Shown: piece by piece, positions 20,539 to 32,741 of the stretch
How the letters are laid out: each line of letters starts with the position of its first letter
Position numbering within the stretch: the first letter of the stretch is position 1
From: Daedaleopsis sinensis
Taxonomy: Eukaryota > Basidiomycota > Agaricomycetes > Polyporales > Polyporaceae
Direction: 5' to 3'
DNA: 64,000 bases
Assembly (NCBI GenBank): GCA_033807695.1
Contig: CM066309.1
Span: forward strand, 3,100,001-3,164,000
The notes under the pieces: model-generated
Seen by the model: only the letters and a program-made list of their open reading frames with translations
The model's database searches: none
Told to the model about the DNA's origin: nothing
Position numbers and translations under genes: made by a program

Positions 20539-23500
20539 TCACTCCTCGACCTGTGACTTCTTCAAGATATCCTGCCAATCCTGCCCCAGCTTCGTCAACG
20601 TCTTGCTGCGCACTACAAGCCCTCTGTCAGTCTACACTTGTCCACGGCGGCTTAGTCCGGCGCACCGACACTTACCAAAGATATTCAACACCTCCTTCAG
20701 CAAATCCCGTTTCGACATTCCGATCGTCGTCGGGGACCACGAGTCATCCCGGCCCGGCCGCCTGCATACCAATGACACAAACACATGAGCCACACGCTCA
20801 CATCTCGCACAACCACAACGACACCGCCACAGCACCGTCGTCGCCATCGTCAACAAAAGCAGCACAGTCTACGCACCAATACACAGGCCCGAAGAGCTCC
20901 TTGGCCAGCTCTTCGCCCTTGCCCCGGAAGCCCTCGTCCGCGATCCGCTTCGCATACAGCAGCAGCGCCTGCTTATACTCTTGCGGGCTCTCCAGCGCCT
21001 TCGCCGCGTGCAGCTTGCTCTCGAGGTGCCCCAGCGTGAGCGCCGCGCCCCACCACGTCGGCCGCACCTTCTCCGCGCGCCCATCGTCGACCGACATCCG
21101 CTCGCTGATTGCGCCCTCGAGCGCCATGAGAGGCCCACGTCCGGCCTGCGCGTTCGACCGCTGGCGACCTTGCCACGCGTCCGAGCCCTCTGCCCACCAC
21201 GGCTCGCAGAGCTTCGTCCAGACGCACATTGCGGGGTCGTACGAGTGTGCGACGCCGTCCGACAGCTGGATGACGGGGGCGCCGTTAGGCCGGACCGCGG
21301 CGGTGATGATGGTGAGGTTAGGGAAGGAGCCGAGTATTGGCGCGACCGAGGTCGGGGGGAATTTTGCCGCTTGTTTTTTGATGTCCCTGTAGTAAGGTGA
21401 GGCTAAAAGGAGCAATCTGCGACTACGGGTGTACGTACCAGACGTAGAGTGATCCAGAGACGGTGAGGAGCATGAGCATGTTCCTTGCACTGGCAAGTGC
21501 ACAGCATTGCGACCCTATGCTCAGCGCAGGAATCAACCTGATGCACGTCAAGTTAAATCCGGTTTTCAGAACTGCAGGGGGTCGGACCTACCGTCGCCCG
21601 GTGTGCGAGTAGACCGTGACAGTTCCGTCTTGCATCGCGACGGCGCAGAATGTAGGAGTCGCAGTGACAGCGAGAATGGGGGATGGGAGGTAGTCTAGCC
21701 ACTGTGTCTGCTTCCCACTCACATATACCACCTCGTTCGGCTCTGCAGAACATCGTAAGTGACCCACCCCATCATAGAACTAAAATCTTACCGTCGCCCT
21801 CGGCATTCCTGCCCTCGAGCACGTCCTCGCTGCCCTCAATTGTCGCCTTCAAGTACGTCACCAACTGTGGCGGCTCGAGCCTTCCCGCCAGATTCGAGCT
21901 CTCCGCCCACATCGCAGCGCTGCCCGCAGGCGCAGGCCGACTGATAGGCCGCACGGCGACAGTCTCTCTGACCCTATCTCCTCCAAGTGTTCTCGCCTTG
22001 CCCGCCGCCCGGTCGTCAAAGTCGTCTCCCGCCCTCCGCTTGCCCTTCCCGCTATGTGACGCGCCATCCAGCGCGCTGATGCGCACCTCCCCGTCGATAT
22101 CCATGGAGAAGTCGTCCTCGCCCGTGTTCAGCCCGAGACCGAACGCGCTCACGCTCGAGCCGAACGGCTGCGACACGGATAACGGGAGTGCGGAGGTCGT
22201 GGGCACCGAGATGGGCACGTCTTGGAATATGCGCGACGTGTTCGTGCTGCTGGGGGGCATGTGCATAGACGTGGGCGGCTTGATACCGTTGATGGACGAC
22301 GACGGGACCGAGCTTGAAATAGAGCCCGCGAAGGTTGTTTGAATGCGCTTCTTTGGCTTGCGCTTCGCCACGAGAGTGTGTACCTGCTCGCCGCCGGGCG
22401 CTGCGTTCGCAGAGCTCCCGAAGTCCTGAGACTGCGCGCGGGGGGAGGGGGGAGGAGTGATGCGATTCGTCTGCTGTGCCTTCGCGGCTTCGGCAGCGGC
22501 GGCTGCAGCGGCGGTTTGGTGAGAGTACCCGTCGGGTAGTGGCGGCGCGGTGAAGCCAAAGCGCTTGAGATATTGGTCTTGCGCCGACTGGGGAGCAATG
22601 CCTTCCATCTCTGCAGCGTCAAAGCTGAACACTGCCATTGTCCCATCTGACGATACAGCATAGAGCGTGAGGCCATCCGTCGCCCTGTCGCGTACGTCAG
22701 ATTGAATCGGACGCATTAAACACATACACCATACCAGCTCAGGTCCATGATTTGTCGCTCGAAGACATCTTTAGCTACCACGAGAGGGCGTGGCGCTTTC
22801 GTTTGCCACACAGAGACAGCCCGGTCGTCTGCACCAAGGGCAACCACGGAGCATATGTTGTGGGCGGTCACAGGTTGCGATGGATCACGCAGGAAGATGT
22901 GAGGATTGTATGCCTATTTGGCGAACTTCAGCAAGTATGGATGGTAGCCAAGTAACGTTACGTACAGCAACTTCTACAGTATTCTCGTGACCAACCAAGC
23001 TGATCTCCGATGTCCAAGAGTTGCGGGCGATCACAGCCGCAATGAATACGTAGCCTTCGTTATTTGTCGCATTGGAGGCCGTGATGTGCGCGCCGTCCGG
23101 AGACCAACTACAGCGGAAGTTTAGGTCAGAATTACAGAGATGGCATGAGAGACCAACCTCAGTCGCCGAAAGAATGTGCCTGGAGAGTGGTCAAATGGTT
23201 TTTTGACCTCCGCTTCGAGCTCCCAGTCCGTGGTTCGCCAAATCCGAAGGGACCTGTCGTCAGAGCCGGTTGCGAGGAACTCTCCGACAGGATCCCAGCA
23301 TACGCCTTTCACAAAGCCTTGATGTTGATCAATCTTGCGTAGCCTCTCTTTGGGAGAGCTCAGCCCGAGATGGAGATACACTGACGCGGGGGACTTACCA
23401 AGGGTGAATCCACACCACACCAGCACCGCCGAGTCCAAATCGACTGAGGCTAACTAACTGTCTCCGGGTGACCACGCAACGTCCGTGACGTCTAGAGTAT

Positions 23501-24100
23501 GCAATCCACGCGTTCACAACGGTCAGACATGCCAAATTGATTCTACGCACCACTTTCATGCCCAACCAGTCGTTTGAGGGGCTTCCACCCCTCCACATTG
23601 ACTTCGTTCGAACCCCAAACCTTCCCCCTCGCAGACCTAGTTGCCGTACAACTTGCTTCAGCCCACCTCCTTCGCTTTCTACTGCACTATGAGCCACTCA
23701 CAGATCCAAGTCCCATATCATCACAATCTCGTCGTCGCCCCCGATCGCGAGCCACTGTCCGCAGCGCGCCCAGCGGACGACGAGCACAGGCCCGGGGTGC
23801 ATCGTGAGCGTGCTGAGCGACTTCGGCGGCCGTCCTAAGAGTTCCGCGGCATGGTTGAGGATCGGCTTCGTGCTCCATATGCGCACCTTCGCATCGAGAC
23901 CCCCGGTGGCAATCCGCGAGCCGTCGGGGTGGACATGGCAGGAGAATATCGAAACGCGCTTTTCGTCCCCGCGCATGGCGGAGTCTGCGGGGGCGAGGGA
24001 GGGGTACGGGTCGGTGCAGCTGCGCGCAGGTGGTAGAGAGATGTGCCTACCTTTGTGCATCACCCATGTGCATGAAGCTTGAAGGCTTGGTGAACTTCAT
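20539..24100 (-). CDS. HIR1: HIR1/HIRA-type WD40 histone chaperone
   Basis: The start at 24100 reads MKFTKPSSFMHM, then a short intron, then the first WD repeat (HPDGSRIATGGLDAKVRIWS). More WD40 segments follow in 22.7-23.7 kb, including HQGFVKGVCWDPVGEFLATGSDDRSLRIW and the FFRRL/WSPDG segment. After the propeller comes the linker with QDQYLKRFGFTAPP. A basic KRKPKKRIQTT motif (about 22335-22375) corresponds to the HIRA B domain that binds Asf1. The C-terminal Hira domain lies in 20.6-21.5 kb, with WWGAALTLGHLESKL and a near-terminal LLKEVLNIFGK helix. The last exon is 20612-20539 and ends in LGQDWQDILKKSQVEE. Known role: scaffold of the HIR complex for replication-independent nucleosome assembly, with Hir2, Hir3 and Hpc2. 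A probable HPC2 gene lies at 2.7-4.0 kb in this window. At least nine exons are present. The 5' junction uses a GTGATG donor to keep phase. Confidence 0.92.
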
Positions 24101-25834
24101 CGTCGGCGAAGTGGCCGTCTAGGATTCGGACCAGATATTACGGAGTTTAGTGTACAGACAATTAGTCTTCAAGCAGAGCAGATCTACAACAGAGCAGAGA
24201 GGACAGCGAGCAGAAATTTGAGGAGCCCCAGAAAGGTGCGAGCAGTCGCCGGTCAGTATCGGCAGTACGGCGAGCTGAAGGAGGAGAGCAAGAGGAAGGA
24301 GGAAGAGTGGTCAACTCAGGGTCATGACATGCGCGGCGGCGTAGCACCGGAGCCTTGCCTGTCTAGGCGCCCATGACATTCGGTTACGTATAGCCTCGTA
24401 CAGCTTCCAGATATTTATTCTCGAATATATTCGACCGAGCATACGGGGCAAAGTGCTACACATATCATGAGGACTGTCGTGAGCATGGATAAAAAACTGC
24501 AGGCACACTGCACTTCGATCTTGTATACCGTCCCGCATACATTTGTGAGTCGCTCACATCCTACCGGACGTGATCATAGAACGATCCAACGGCCCAGGAA
24601 TCGCATCTACCGTACTCCACGCTAGAGGTCAACTCCAGAGTGGTTCCAGCAGTAGTCGGTGTCTGACACCAAAGTTCGAGATGACCGATCGAAATCGGAA
24701 CGACGCTTGGCACAGTTCTCGGAAGAGTTGCTGAGTTTGCCTGGTGAGCGTTGCAATGTAATTTTAAACCCATGGTTGCTTGGTCCGTGACGGCCCTTCC
24801 GCCCGCAGTAAACACCACAGTCCACAGTCAAGGAGATTTTAGAGTGCCTGTAAAGATCGCGTGCCCCCTCGTGCTCTTGGAGTATGTTCGACGACCAGCA
24901 TCATTGTTTGAACGACCTGAGACTTCCGACTCGGAGGTTGTTCGTCTACTAGATGTTGTTTGACCAGCGGTGTGGCACACTGATCGACCTGCTTGATCAC
25001 GGGGATTTCGACTAAGTATTCATCGCATAAGTACTCCTCTCATAGTCGATGGGAAGGGGCGGGCGTACCAGAGGATTCTGCTCCATATTGGCCGGTCTTC
25101 AGTGAGGATAAACCTGAACTAACGCAACTCCCATGTTAGTGAGAATTACATCGCACCAAGGCCGGGTGATGATTATCGTTGATTAGTCGCGATCGCAATG
25201 ACAGAGAACCGTTGGCAATTGCGTTGCTACTGTCGTGGCTGACTGCGTGTAGATGTGCATGTCAGAACGGTGACGATCGCTGTCCTGTGATTGTGGTCAG
25301 TGTGTATCGACCTTGACGACAAGAGCGCTGTCCGTACGATACCTAGAGAAGTCCATGAGTTTCCGCTGGTTTCTATTGTCTCAGCTGCTTTGCGTCGCGC
25401 ATAACGAAGCTTGGCTAGACATGGGTCAATGCCTGAGATCGGAGATCGTGGACAGTGGACAGCAGTGGACACTAGTAGCCTGGGGTGGGGCAGGCAACCC
25501 TAACCTTATTACTTAGTGGGATATCCGCAGAAATACAGGCTTTGTGCAGCATTGTCCGACGCAAAGAATAGAACAATGGGAGATAATACTCGGGTGGCGA
25601 GAGAAGAAGACAAGGAGGGTGTGTGGATGTGACAAATGCGGGAAAGTGAGCGGGGGAGGGAGGTCCGTGCGCGGACAGTGGCCAGGCGTGAGCTGAGAGC
25701 AGCTTACAAGCAGCGCTTTCCAAGCGGACTTTGAAGCCTGCCTCCGTTCGTATTTAACGTCCCCCAACATCAACCCTCCCTCTTTTCCCCCCACCCCCCT
25801 CCCCTCTGCCCACTACCGCTAGCCTGCCAGCACA
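24101..25834. other. 1.7-kb divergent intergenic region
   Basis: It separates HIR1 (minus) from the PARP-finger gene (plus) and should contain both promoters. A minus-strand open frame at 24561-24818 has a fairly protein-like composition but no signal peptide, domain or exon partner that I can identify. A short CCCTAACC motif is at 25497. I see no RNA gene. Confidence 0.45.
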
Positions 25835-27656
25835 ATGTCTGACAACGACAGCCCCAAAAAGTCCGGCTACCGCCTCGAATACGCCAGCACTGGTCGCGCC
25901 AAGTGCACAGGTGAGCACATATGCACCCAATCCGACCCCTTCGTCCGCAATGCCGTCCTGACCGCGTTTCACGCGTCGTCTTCGCGTCATAGGTCCCAAG
26001 CCGTACGTGTCTTCCAGATGGTCGAAGTGGTCCAATATAACTCACGTCCCACGCCCTCGCAGATGCAAGGGCAGCCAGCTTCCCAAGGGGGAGCTTAGGT
26101 TTGGCTCGCTGGTGGATTTCCAGGGTAAAACTAGCTTGTGAGTGTCTGCCAGGCCGTCCAATGCATCGAGGGGATGCTGTGCGAGTGTATGCGCATCCCT
26201 GGGCGATCATGGTTACGCTTTGAACAGGGTGTCTTACTGTTCTCTTCGTTGCTACACAGCCAATGGCGTCACTGGGGTTGCGTCACCCCCAAAATCATCA
26301 ACAACATGAAGAACAGCTTCAATGAAGCCGACGAACTCGATGGTTTCGACGACCTCTCTGAGGAAGACCAGGATCGTATCAAAAAGGCGTGGGAGGACGG
26401 CCATGTTGCTCCAGAGGATGTTCCTGAGACTGCGAAGAAGGCCGACGGAGAGGACGACGAAGATGAAGACAAGCCTAAGAAGAAGGGGGGCAAGAAAAAG
26501 GCTGTGGTGGATTCGGGACCGGGCGTGTTCAAGTTTGAATACGCATCGTCTGCTCGGTCAAAGTGCAAGAGTGCGTTGCGATAGTTGATGTTGTTCGAAC
26601 TGTGCTCATGATGCCTCTGGTCGCGTGACATCAGACTGTTCAGGTACGTTTTACTCTTATTCTTTGCTGCTAAGGTGCACATCACTTAGTATGCATCCAC
26701 AGAGACGATCGGCAAGGACTTCTTCCGCCTTGGGGAGGAGGTTGAGTTCCGTGGTGCCAAAAGCTTGTGAGTGCTCAGCGCTTCCCTGGCTGACTCCATT
26801 CTCACTCCTGCGACCTATAGTGCATGGCGTCACTGGGGTTGCGCTGACGACCAGCTGGTCGAGAAGATGAAGTCTGCGTACGACGAGCCCTCCAAGGTGC
26901 AGGGCTTCGACGAGCTCAAAGAGGGCGAGAAGGAGAAGGCTCAGCGCGCCTGGGACGAGGGTAAGATCCCCGCCGACGACAAGGGCCCTGGCGAGGCTGT
27001 CGACACCGGCAAGAAGAAGGCTGCGCCGCGCAAGAAGAAGGCTGACGACGGCGAGGAGAAGCCAAAGCGTAGCCGCGCAAAAGCGAAGGTGCGCGCGACG
27101 GCATTGCCCGCTCTCATGTTTTGTCTCGGCTTTGCCGCGGGGGCGTGGTGGTCTGACACGCGATCGTCCCTTCCCTGTGTAGAAGGGCGACGACGATGAC
27201 GACGAGATGGATGTCGACGACGAGAAGCCGAAGAAGAAGGCTGCTCCTGCAAAGAAGGCCGCCCCAAAGAAAGCCGCCCCCAAGAAGTCGAAGAAGAAAG
27301 ACGAAGACGACGACGAGGATGATGGCGAGGACTTCGGCGACGAGCTTGCAGCCGTGGACGACGAGGACTTCGACGAGGATGACGAAGAGCCTGAAGAAGT
27401 CAACAAGAAGCGCAAGGTGGGTGTTCAGCTCGTCGGATAAATGTAGCGACACCAATCTCAACGACCACTTATGTAGCGCGCCCCTGCCTCGAAGGGTGCC
27501 GGCTCTTCCAAGCCACCCTCGAAGCGTGCAAAGCCCGCTGCGCCCGCGAAACCCGCGTCCAAGGCCAAGCCTGCGTCTAAGGCCAAGCCCGCGTCCTCGC
27601 GAGGAAGGAAGAAGGTCGAAGAGCCCGTTGACGAGGAAGACGAGGACGAGGACTAG
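25835..27656 (+). CDS. Nuclear protein with two PARP-type zinc fingers
   Basis: Nine exons (25835-25910, 25993-26002, 26063-26137, 26260-26570, 26635-26643, 26703-26766, 26821-27088, 27183-27416, 27477-27656) encode 408 residues. Finger 1 (about residues 10-61) has CTGPKPC and later WRHWGC. Finger 2 (about 150-200) has CKNC and again WRHWGC, the C-C-H-C set of zf-PARP domains that bind DNA breaks in PARP1 and ligase III. Each finger is followed by a similar linker helix (FDDLSEEDQDRIKKAWEDG and FDELKEGEKEKAQRAWDEG), so the protein arose by internal duplication. The C-terminal half is a Lys/Ala and Asp/Glu low-complexity tail with repeated AAPKK and SKAKPA units, suggesting chromatin association. 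No catalytic PARP domain is present. Exons of 10 and 9 nt sit at the first Cys pair of each finger. This fungal architecture is known; its specific function is not established here. Confidence 0.93.
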
Positions 27657-28231
27657 GTCCCTGACGAATTGTGCTCGCTCCGTCTGGTCAGCTGCGCCCG
27701 CTCAGACGTCCGCTTGTGCCTACTCCAAATCTTGCTTCTCGGTGTCTTTTGTTGTTCCAGTCGTGTCGTGTTGTCGTGTCGTGCGTGTCGTGCGTGTCGT
27801 GCTGCTTGCTGTCTGCGTGGACCTTTGTTCTCTATCGACTAATCCATGTATCCTCGATGATTCTATGTTAATAACAAGTGTTGTGTTTGCCCTGATGTTG
27901 CTTTGAGACGGATATCCTTTTACATTGGCCATTCATGTGTGACAAGTAACATGTTCGAGCAGTGGATTGCGTGGTTTGAAGTGCGAAGCCGCGCCGTCGA
28001 TACCAGGCATGCAACTTCACTGCATCAATAACAAGTGCATACCTCCCGCTGATTGAGATTGTCAACACCAGTACTCACGTTCATGCATAATGGACACACA
28101 ACTTCATCAGTAACGAGCTTCTTCAGGTTCTTGCACATGATACACATTGTACGTCAGGCGATTCATGTAACCGTTACAATGATTGCATGCATAGCTGCGG
28201 GATATGGGATACAGCAGACGAAGTGAGATGC
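27657..28231. other. Convergent 3' region
   Basis: It lies between the 3' ends of the PARP-finger gene and the RPS26 gene. There is a short GTGTCGT-type slippage run around 27762-27803. No gene was seen. Confidence 0.5.
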
Positions 28232-28892
28232 CTAAGCTCCACGCGCCGCCGCCGCCTTGGCTTCCTCGGCCGCAGCGACAGCAGGGTTGACCTTCTTGCC
28301 ATCCTTCCACCGGACACGCGGAGGGGGCGCACGGTTGCGACGACCCTCCGTTGAGCGAACGCGGACGACTGCCGAGCGATGAGGAAGGAGGGAGATGGCA
28401 TGAGAAGAATAACATACCATGCGAGTGAATAGCGCACGACACGCAGTATGCGATTTTGATGTAGAGCTTGGGGATAACGTACTCTAACGTCGCATTCAAC
28501 ACGGAGAGCTTGTAGAATAGGAGAACTGGAGTGACTCACCGGCGTATACGCTAGCCTCGCTGATGTCACGAACAGCAGCAGTCTCGACCATGTTGCGGAC
28601 GGTGAAACGCTTGATCGCCTTGTCCTTGGGGACGCATCGCGAGCAGTTCGAGCAGCGGACGAAGTTGACGTGGCCGCGGCCGTTCTTGTTGCGGCCGTTG
28701 TTTCTTCTCTTCTTGGTCTGCAAAGTCGAGTATCAGTAGCTACACTTCAGAATCTGAGCTTGATCTTGTGTCATCCGGAGTGCAAGGTGGCCATCCAACG
28801 CATATCCGCACGGCCTTCGTCCAATGAACCACAACACGGCATAGAATGCACTCTGGAGGGCAACCTGCGAACATAGATACAGTACTCACCAT
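28232..28892 (-). CDS. RPS26: 40S ribosomal protein eS26
   Basis: Four exons (28892-28890, 28717-28540, 28483-28418, 28368-28232) encode 127 residues. The first exon is the bare ATG, with an intron directly after the start codon, a common arrangement in fungal ribosomal protein genes. The protein begins with [16 protein letters not shown] and carries the zinc-binding [17 protein letters not shown] segment, followed by [21 protein letters not shown] and an [12 protein letters not shown] tail, all diagnostic of S26e. It is a small-subunit protein near the mRNA exit channel. The C-terminal tail is Ala-rich, as usual for fungi. It is transcribed divergently from the CBM19-like gene with 391 bp between the start codons. 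Confidence 0.97.
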
Positions 28893-29283
28893 GGTGATTC
28901 GTGTGTCTTGACGAGGACGATGGACGGATACCTTGCCTGCGCGACCACCGAGCTCTCCTGTCTTAGCGCCTACGGGAACTTCCGGCCTGCCCTAAGCAGC
29001 ATCACGTGCTCTCTTACGACAAGTGCGCGTCCAAATTTGGAAACAATGGAGGTTGGACAGAACCATGCGGCCAGAGACAAGGACAATGGAAACCGTCGCG
29101 AGACAAATATGTGCGTCGTTATTGTGTGGCCAGCTCATAAAACCACACTCTCGCTCTCGCTGTTTTTCGTGTCGTGCTTAAGCTCGGTGCTCGCTCTCGG
29201 AACTCGCTGGTCTTGCCATCTTTTGAAGCCTGGTGCTTCCATACTGCTTCAAGTCCTCTTCCTCTGCTCCCAAATCCATCGCG
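28893..29283. other. Divergent promoter region, RPS26 and CBM19-like gene
   Basis: The 391-bp interval lies between two start codons and holds both 5' regions. A CT-rich tract (about 29145-29280) lies just before the plus-strand start. No extra gene was seen. Confidence 0.5.
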
Positions 29284-30317
29284 ATGCGCGCCGTATTCGT
29301 TGCTCTTGCCTCTCTTCTCTTCAGCCAGGTTGCACTCTGTGCTCCTGCTGGTTCGCTTGATGCGGATGTTTTTCTTCAAAACGGCAAGGATGCCCAAGCT
29401 TTGAACGCAGAATTCGCGACATTGAAGGCCTCCGATACATGTGATGGTGAGTACTGTAGAAATGAGACACTCAACCTCTATATCTCACCAAAACTCTTAC
29501 AGACGGAGAGATGGCATGTATCAATGATTCCATCGCTCACTGTGCAAACGCCACCTGGAAGCTGGAGGCATGTCCCAAGACGTTGTCTTGCTTCGCGCTG
29601 CCTTCGGTCAGGGAGGAAGGCACTGTAAGTTCCACTCATACAATGCTGAGCCACACAGTTCTGACTCGGCCACAGGTCATCTCATGCACCTCGAATGCTA
29701 CTGCCCTCTCTGTAATCAACGCGTCTGGAGCGACAGGAGGCATCGCTGCCAACAGCACCAAGAACTCCGTCGATCTCCCCACAGACTGCGATGGAGACGA
29801 CGAGAGCGACGATGATAACAGCACTCAAGGCGCTTCTACCGCCTCAGAGACAGCAAGCGCAACAAGCACCCATTCATCCAAGTCCTCCCACACTTCGTCC
29901 GCCTCGGAGTCCGACTCTGCAGCGGCTCCTTCTAGCACCTCTTCCGGCAAGTCCGGCAGTGGCAAAGACTCTCAAGTCACCGTCACTATCACCGCCGTCC
30001 CCACCGTCACTCTCCCATCCGAGACATTCACCCTCGACCCCTCGGCCGCGTCGAGCCTCATCTCTAGTCTCGCCACCGAGCCCGGTTTCTCCATTACTAC
30101 CATTCGTCCTTCTGTCCCCACCACCTCTTCAGCGTCTGCTAACGCAACCGAGGGCACCCCAGCTGCATCGAGCAAGCCAAAGGTCACTGCTTCCCCGAGC
30201 AGCAGCGTACCTGCTATCAGCGTGGGCCCTCCCCTCACTATCACTTTGTTGGGTCAGCCCGCAGTGCCCGCCTCGACGACTACAGCCGCCAGCTCTGCTG
30301 ACGGATACTCTTACTAA
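29284..30317 (+). CDS. Secreted Ser/Thr-rich protein with CBM19-like N-terminal domain
   Basis: Exons 29284-29446, 29503-29624 and 29676-30317 give 308 residues. There is a signal peptide (MRAVFVALASLLFSQVALC), then LQNGKDAQALNAEF. A Cys-containing module follows, with ACINDSIAHC, TWKLEACP, LSCFALPSV and a final ISC. The spacing resembles chitin-binding CBM19 modules found in many basidiomycete secreted proteins. The remaining 200 residues are Ser/Thr/Ala-rich, with an acidic DCDGDDESDDDN patch, and are probably O-glycosylated. I see no clear GPI signal, although the C-terminus contains a moderately hydrophobic PPLTITLLGQPAVPAS stretch. The first 100 residues are homologous to the gene at 54.0 kb. 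The likely location is the cell wall. The chitin-binding role is inferred from family similarity. Confidence 0.85.
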
Positions 30318-30544
30318 TTCGGAGCTTCGGACTTTCTTCCGTAGGACATTCTGTATCGTGGTATTATCTGGTGTAGCATAGACATTGTTGTTACTTTTTC
30401 ACGCCTCGCTAGCTCGATGGACTTGTAGTTATAGACGGATTGTTTAGGGCCAACGGTATAGGGCCGCACGACATCTACACGAGAATACATGGTTTTGACA
30501 GTGTCTTCACGGTTCCGATACCTCTCAATGGGGCTTTCAATATT

Positions 30545-32466
30545 TCAATCGTCGCGGACGTTGACGTTGCAGTAAAGCGTTCCTTTGATTGACGGGGTGA
30601 AATGACATCTATAGGCCATGTCGTCGATTCTATGAATAACGTTAACGTTAGCCTTGTGTCGAGCGTAACTACAAAGGGAATGGGCGATGAACGTACGTCG
30701 TGTTGTACAAGTGAAGCTCAAACCTCCGAAACAAGTTTCCGAAGAGGAGGTACAGCTCACACCATCCGAGGCTGTGTGAATAACCTTGTCAGAAAACGCG
30801 AAGGGCGATGGGGAACTGAGTAACGCACTTCATGCCCAGACAGGCGCGAGAACCCCTGCCGAAAGTGACAAGATATTGGTCGAGCTTGCCCTTGTCTGCA
30901 CCCATCCACCGCTCCGGAATGAAATGGTGGGGATCGGGGAAGATATCCGGGTTCAGATGTATGAACATGGGTCCCATCGCCACCACCGCCTGTTGGTAGT
31001 ATCGCATGCATGGTTAGAAGAGAGTTGCTCCACACCCAATTGTCATGAAAGGACGTACGCCAGCGGAAACTGAGACACCTGCGATGGTAGCATCTGTAGG
31101 GCCAACTACGCGTCCGCTGCCCACAACCACCCCTTGGGCGAATCGGAGCGATTCCTTGATCACAGCTGTCTGCAACGTCTAAGAGGAAGGCAAGGCGCAC
31201 GGACGAGGCAGGCGACGCTCACCAGATACGGCAACTTCTCTAACGCCTCGTAACACATAGTCGTCTCCAGGTCCGGCCAAGTAGCCTTCAGTTCCGCCGC
31301 GAGCCTCTCGTGGACCGCAGGGTTGTGGAGCACGTAGAAGACGCCAAAGGTCATGACCCCGGTGATCGAGTCGCTCCCAGCGGCGATGAGGTTGCACGCC
31401 TCCTCCCAAAGCGCCTTCTTCGACGGAATCGTAGGCTGGCCCTTCTCCGGGCGCGGCGTGAGCAGGTGGTGGAAGATCGTCTCGTGGTCTTCCTTGTCGA
31501 CGAGCTCGGGGCGCGCGACGAGCTGGTCGATCTTCCCCCTCAGCCTGTCGTACGAGTCCATGAACACCCCCGCTCGGGGCGGCTTGAACCACGCGGCGAT
31601 GCGCGACTGCAGGACGAGCAGCGGGAAGGTCCACGGGAAGTGCACCATGATGAAGAACAGCGGGAAGGCCATCTCGGACTCGACGACGAACTTGTGGGAG
31701 AAGTCCGGGGCCGAGATGAAGTCCTCGTGCGAGGCGAAGCAGTATGCAATTATGAGCTCGAGAGCGGTCGAGCGGCAGGCGCGACGGATGTTAGCGGGCT
31801 TCCCTGTCCTCGCATAGCGAGTCAGTTCCTCGACTAGTCTGTTGACCTGCGTGATCGCAGTCAGGAGGTCTGGTTTGATCTGTGGATGTGACGCTGGCTG
31901 AGTAACTCACCTTTGACTGGATGACATGCTCCAGCTTGAGAATCGCGCGACGAGAGAAAAGTGGGGCGAGAATCTCGCGGCGCGTCTTGGCCTCCTTTAG
32001 ATCGATGAGACATAGAGAACATTCGTCTTGCTGAAAAGCCTGATACACGCGAGGATCCTTCGTGAACCGGTGGCCCTGCACATAAATGTCGTTGTATGCG
32101 CTTGGAGTGTTGAAGTGAAGCTGTTGAGAAAGTGAGTCACCCATGCGCACGAAGGAATGTGTATTCGCTGACCTGGTTTGGGCCGACTCGCACGACAGGC
32201 CCTACATCATACATAAGTCAGCGAAGGATGCCATTGTGAACGATCAACGTAAATCTACCATAGCGAGCATGAAGTGTTCTGATGTGCTCGACGAAGGCTC
32301 CGTCTTTGAAGGTCTCATAATAGATCATGTACCACCACGTGGCTGCCGCAAGTCTAGGACCAGGAAATCTAGCTAGTGGGTGAAAGACAAGTCGTTGAAC
32401 AAGGAGACCGACGACCACGGCTGTAAAGGTTGCTAGAGACAGGAGGGACACAGCAAGAGGGGACAT
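30545..32466 (-). CDS. Cytochrome P450 monooxygenase (microsomal), copy 2
   Basis: Eight exons (32466-32259, 32201-32173, 32120-31911, 31846-31223, 31169-31059, 30989-30829, 30771-30697, 30629-30545) encode 500 residues. It has an N-terminal membrane helix, then FHPLARFPGP, the I-helix AAGSDSITG, the K-helix KESLR, the PERW motif and the haem loop FGRGSRACLG. It is a paralogue of copy 1 at 11.5-13.4 kb: all seven introns fall at the same positions and phases, and exons of 29, 111, 161 and 75 nt have identical lengths. Compared with copy 1 it is GC-richer, especially in the large exon, and its I-helix carries SDS in place of SET. It neighbours a D-amino-acid oxidase gene on the same strand. 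The substrate is unknown. Confidence 0.93.
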
Positions 32467-32741
32467 GATGGGAGCTCGTTCGAGGGGATGTTCATTACCT
32501 CCATGAAAGCCGTACTTCTACGCGCCGCCCAGGAAGCGAAAGAAGAATGGACCATGCGTTTTGAGCGCGCCGTAGCGCATGTTTACGAATGTAGGCTGTT
32601 GTGGGCGCACGCAGGATTCATCCTCCAATTTCTGTTAAAAAGACACCTCGTATGTTATCCGTAAAGAGTGGTGTCGATTCTTTCAATCAGTTAGTCGTTG
32701 CTGCAAATGATACACGTCCTCGAACGCGCGGAACGTTGGCG

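Noticed and set aside
20553..21392. 279-codon plus-strand open frame opposite HIR1
   Set aside because: It is the antisense shadow of the GC-rich HIR1 C-terminal exons, which carry a clear Hira domain on the minus strand.
24561..24818. 85-codon minus-strand open frame with protein-like composition
   Set aside because: No signal peptide, domain, partner exon or regulatory signal could be found, and the frame starts inside the divergent promoter region of HIR1 and the PARP-finger gene.
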